From NCBI GenBank assembly GCA_028823175.1, contig JAPKBZ010000044.1:1-33634 (forward strand): 33,634 bases of DNA, in the 5' to 3' direction. The notes beneath the pieces are model-generated. The model saw only the letters and a list, made by a program, of their open reading frames with translations, ran no database searches and was not told the origin of the DNA. Each line of letters opens with the position of its first letter. Position 1 is the first letter of the stretch. Position numbers and translations under genes: made by a program. Below, piece by piece: positions 31,823 to 33,634 of the stretch. The stretch is from Myxococcota bacterium. GTDB taxonomy: Bacteria; Myxococcota_A; UBA9160; UBA4427.

Positions 31823-31888
31823 CACAAAGGAAGACGATGTCCGCGCGAGCGGTCACGGCCCCCGCTCGTGGCGAGCAGTTCGATCGGA

Positions 31889-32155
31889 TCAGCCGTCGCC
31901 GCTTTTAAATACGGTGCTGGTCGGATTTCGGCCCTGGCCTCCGCCCCCGCGTCCTCCCCCGCCGCCCTTACCGCCGGACTTGCCGGTGTCGGGGACAATC
32001 TCGAGCTCGCCGGTCTCAACGAGAGCGGCGACGGGCGGGTGTTCGTCCGCCCGTGCGCGGATCTTGCCTTCTTTGCCCGGGCCCAGGAAAAGCCGCTTCC
32101 CGCCAGGAAGCGGAACGTTCAGTGGTTTCTTCGTCGTGTTCTTGATCGTCGGCAA
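31889..32155 (-). CDS. Small conserved-looking hypothetical protein with Gly-rich tail
   Basis: 88 residues from a TTG at 32155, chosen because GGGGAG lies eight bases upstream; the frame is open 30 codons further but that part has no supporting signal. The core, IKNTTKKPLNVPLPGGKRLFLGPG followed by DEHPPVAALVETGELEIV, looks like a compact beta domain of the sort found in small phage-like or secreted proteins. A low-complexity tail follows (GKSGGKGGGGGRGGGGQG). No family assigned and no function proposed. Its 3' end is ~66 bp from R10. Confidence 0.6.
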   Translation of the reverse strand: MPTIKNTTKKPLNVPLPGGKRLFLGPGKEGKIRARADEHPPVAALVETGELEIVPDTGKSGGKGGGGGRGGGGQGRNPTSTVFKSGDG

Positions 32156-32467
32156 AGCAGCGTCTCCCCATTGAACTGTGTACACCCGCAACTCGACCGC
32201 GGCGCTCGCATAATAGCTACTCGATGGGCGGATAGCCCTAAACACGGACGCGTTTCTTCATTTGAGCTCCCGGTGGCCATTGAGGCGCGCCGGTTACGCA
32301 CACACCGATTGTCCCAAAGGATCACGCGTAGGGGCTGCCCGGTGTGGCGTCGAAGCCGGGGCTGCTCGCAATCGAAATCCAGCGAATCGATAATCAACGG
32401 CACACCCAAAGCCAAGTGGAGCCACTGCGTCGAACCGGGACCCGCAGCAGACTGCCCCAATTGCAGC
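32156..32467. other. Intergenic stretch, nothing recognised
   Basis: About 310 bp between the small hypothetical gene and the reverse-transcriptase remnant. A long minus-strand frame crosses it, but its translation has no family likeness beyond the remnant. No group II intron domain V (the AGC-type catalytic hairpin) was seen here. Confidence 0.4.
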
Positions 32468-32835
32468 TCACACCGAAGTCGTTGAGGCGCTCCTGCATGC
32501 GTCTCTTGAGCGCAGCACGCCCCATCGTCTTTTGCGGTTTCGCGCCCAATAGAACGTGAAGCCTTGGAAGTCAAAGGCCGCCGGACCTTTCCCGACCTTC
32601 TGCCCTGCCCTGCCCTGCCCCGCAGTCGTAGCTTCACCTCTTGCTTGAACCAGAGATCGAGCATGTAATATAGGCAGACGTTCCCCAACAACGGGAACAG
32701 AACTAACCCATCGGCGGTGCCGGACTCTGATGTGGATAGTTCCACACCATCCAGCACTCCCACGTGCAAGCACTTGCCGATCAATCGCACAAGCGACCCA
32801 TCGGCGACCAACACGTGCGCCGGCCGACGCGTCAG
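32468..32835 (-). pseudogene. Group II intron reverse transcriptase/maturase remnant
   Basis: Two minus-strand frames together cover the palm region of a group II intron RT. First frame: LVRLIGKCLHVGVLDG, then ESGTADGLVLFPLLGNVCLYYMLDLWFKQEVK, the counterpart of the family's [26 protein letters not shown] block (here GTPQGG has become GTADGL). Second frame, after ~75 missing residues: FDFQGFTFYWARNRKRRWGVLRSR, the counterpart of FDFLGFTxYW. The intervening segment with the YADD active site is deleted and replaced by a (CCCTG)n tract near 32602-32624. Neither the N-terminal fingers nor the maturase or endonuclease domains remain. Clearly dead. Confidence 0.8.
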
Positions 32836-33014
32836 CTTTGGAGATGGATAACCGGCTCTCCGTCCCACCGGATCTCCCAAGGAAAGACAAGGACCTCTCC
32901 GGTTACGGGGGCATTCTCTTCGTACGCGACGTAGTGCAACACTTCGCCGAATTCGAACCCGCCGAGCCCACTTTTCGATGAAAAGCTCTCAGGTGAGATC
33001 GACATCGTCTTCAT
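32832..33014 (-). CDS. Hypothetical ORF, possibly a 3' gene fragment
   Basis: 60 residues from the ATG at 33014 (MKTMSISPESFSSKSGLGG to WEIRWDGEPVIHLQS). The frame is open upstream to a TAG near 33075 and encodes plausible protein there too (LQCEQALRVDWDWRDCDIS), but without a start, so it may be the end of a truncated gene. There is no ribosome-binding site and no family recognised. It abuts the reverse-transcriptase remnant. Confidence 0.35.
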   Translation of the reverse strand: MKTMSISPESFSSKSGLGGFEFGEVLHYVAYEENAPVTGEVLVFPWEIRWDGEPVIHLQS

Positions 33015-33092
33015 GGAGATATCGCAATCCCGCCAATCCCAATCGACCCGCAGTGCCTGCTCGCACTGAAGTTCCTATCCTCGACGCCGTTG

Positions 33093-33634
33093 CTAGGGCT
33101 GCTTGCTACCGCGTTTCCTGCGTGGCAGTACAGCAAGGGCTGTGGCGCAGAGCGTGAACACAGTCACGAAAAGGGCGGTGGGTGACGCCGACGGAACGTC
33201 GATAGGCGTCGCGTCTAGTCCGAGGCAGACCTGCGCCTCGCAGAGCGCGCCGTCTGTGCAGTCGAGGTCGGTTTCACACTCGACGCAAACCGCCAGGGTG
33301 TCGTCGCAAAGAGGCGTTGGTGATTCGCAAGTCGGTGCCGCGCCGATATCGCAGACGCCGGCGTTGCAGATTTCCGTGCCGTCGCAGAAGGCACCGTTGC
33401 TGCAGTCGAGGTCGACCAGACACGCCGAGCAATTCCCGATCGCCTCGTCACACAAGGGCGTCGATCCAGTGCACAGGGGTGGAGAGCCTGTTTCACACAG
33501 GCCGGCATTGCAGGTTTCGTCGCCATTGCAGTAGACGCCGTCATCGCACAGTGCCGGATCGAATTGATCGCTTGGGCACGCGTCAGTGACGCCATCGCAG
33601 GACTCGGCCACGTCGCAAGTGCCGGTGGCGGTGC
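33093..33634 (-). CDS. Cys-rich surface protein with C-terminal CTERM-like anchor (5' end outside window)
   Basis: The C-terminal ~180 residues of a larger protein; the frame is still open at the window edge. It consists of tandem Cys-rich units built on the pattern C-D-D/N-G-x-x-C-N-G-x-E-x-C-N-A-G-x-C (for example ALCDDGVYCNGDETCNAGLC, then CSNGAFCDGTEICNAGVC), spaced ~40-45 residues, as in large secreted proteins of Myxococcota-like bacteria. The end is a short Pro/Ser linker, one hydrophobic helix (TALFVTVFTLCATALAVL) and a basic cluster (PRRKRGSK), a tripartite layout like PEP/MYXO-CTERM sorting signals. Likely exported and processed or anchored at the outer membrane. Confidence 0.85.
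   Translation of the reverse strand, partial: TATGTCDVAESCDGVTDACPSDQFDPALCDDGVYCNGDETCNAGLCETGSPPLCTGSTPLCDEAIGNCSACLVDLDCSNGAFCDGTEICNAGVCDIGAAPTCESPTPLCDDTLAVCVECETDLDCTDGALCEAQVCLGLDATPIDVPSASPTALFVTVFTLCATALAVLPRRKRGSKQP

Noticed and set aside
31526..31825. Minus-strand frames between the OmpA lipoprotein and R10, one with a short hydrophobic-basic end resembling a sorting tail
   Set aside because: The frame changes repeatedly, starts inside the repeat, and no upstream domain is present; too weak to call a gene or pseudogene.

Overview
The window is a GC-rich (roughly 60-65% by eye), gene-dense bacterial segment. Its lipoproteins, Tat-exported flavoprotein, di-heme cytochrome peroxidase, OmpA-type lipoprotein, CTERM-like C-terminal anchors, Cys-rich surface protein, and acyl-CoA dehydrogenase and sulfatase-superfamily genes point to an uncultured Gram-negative bacterium, most like Myxococcota/Deltaproteobacteria-type lineages. 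That placement is inference: no rRNA or marker gene is present. No complete transposase, integrase or phage structural gene was seen.

The outstanding feature is a dispersed ~83-bp repeat, here called R1-R10 (starts 17, 3400, 5483, 8014, 9028, 11847, 18353, 20183, 23069, 31740). All ten lie in the same orientation although the genes between them face both ways. Each copy has a CCCG-YCA-CGGG hairpin, then a block with stop codons in all three + frames. Overlapping that block is an 11-bp segment identical in R2, R4 and R6 to the XerD-binding half of E. coli dif. A foldable right half ends in CCTATCCCC. R2 is a composite with a duplicated right half and an inverted left end. The repeats sit at gene ends and at breakpoints. 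They supply the stop codons of four genes or gene fragments and directly abut truncated GNAT, amidohydrolase and LLM-oxidoreductase fragments. I read this as an uncharacterised gene-junction element (recombination site, PATE/MITE-like element or attC-like site); the mechanism is not proven.

Layout. 1-3.4 kb: R1, a sulfatase-superfamily lipoprotein (-), a GNAT remnant. 3.4-8 kb: R2, a secreted beta-helix/ricin-like protein with a CTERM-like tail (+), R3, an amidohydrolase 3' fragment, a membrane-anchored sulfatase-superfamily protein with a TPR-like tail (+). 8-12 kb: R4, a membrane-anchored tandem DUF1330-like protein (-), R5, a membrane/spermidine-synthase-like fusion (+), R6. 12-18 kb: an AT-rich Pr6Pr-type membrane protein (-), then a divergent acyl-CoA locus: TetR regulator and family III CoA-transferase (-) opposite two acyl-CoA dehydrogenases and an enoyl-CoA hydratase-family protein (+), with overlapping promoters between. 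18-23 kb: R7, aldo/keto reductase (+), ParB-like protein (-), R8, SDR (+), di-heme peroxidase (-), R9. 23-31.5 kb: LLM fragment, a LuxR-HTH/TetR-ligand-domain fusion regulator (-), PQQ-like lipoprotein and PDZ protein (+), outer-membrane barrel remnant, a structured leader with terminator, a Tat-exported polyamine-oxidase-like flavoprotein (+), OmpA lipoprotein (+). 31.7-33.6 kb: R10, small hypothetical genes, a degraded group II intron reverse transcriptase, and a Cys-rich surface protein running off the window.

Only the acyl-CoA locus reads as an integrated pathway: activation by CoA transfer, FAD-dependent dehydrogenation by an apparent alpha/beta enzyme, then hydration, under TetR control. 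The other inter-repeat segments carry one or two unrelated genes each, which gives the region the look of an accessory, cassette-like mosaic.
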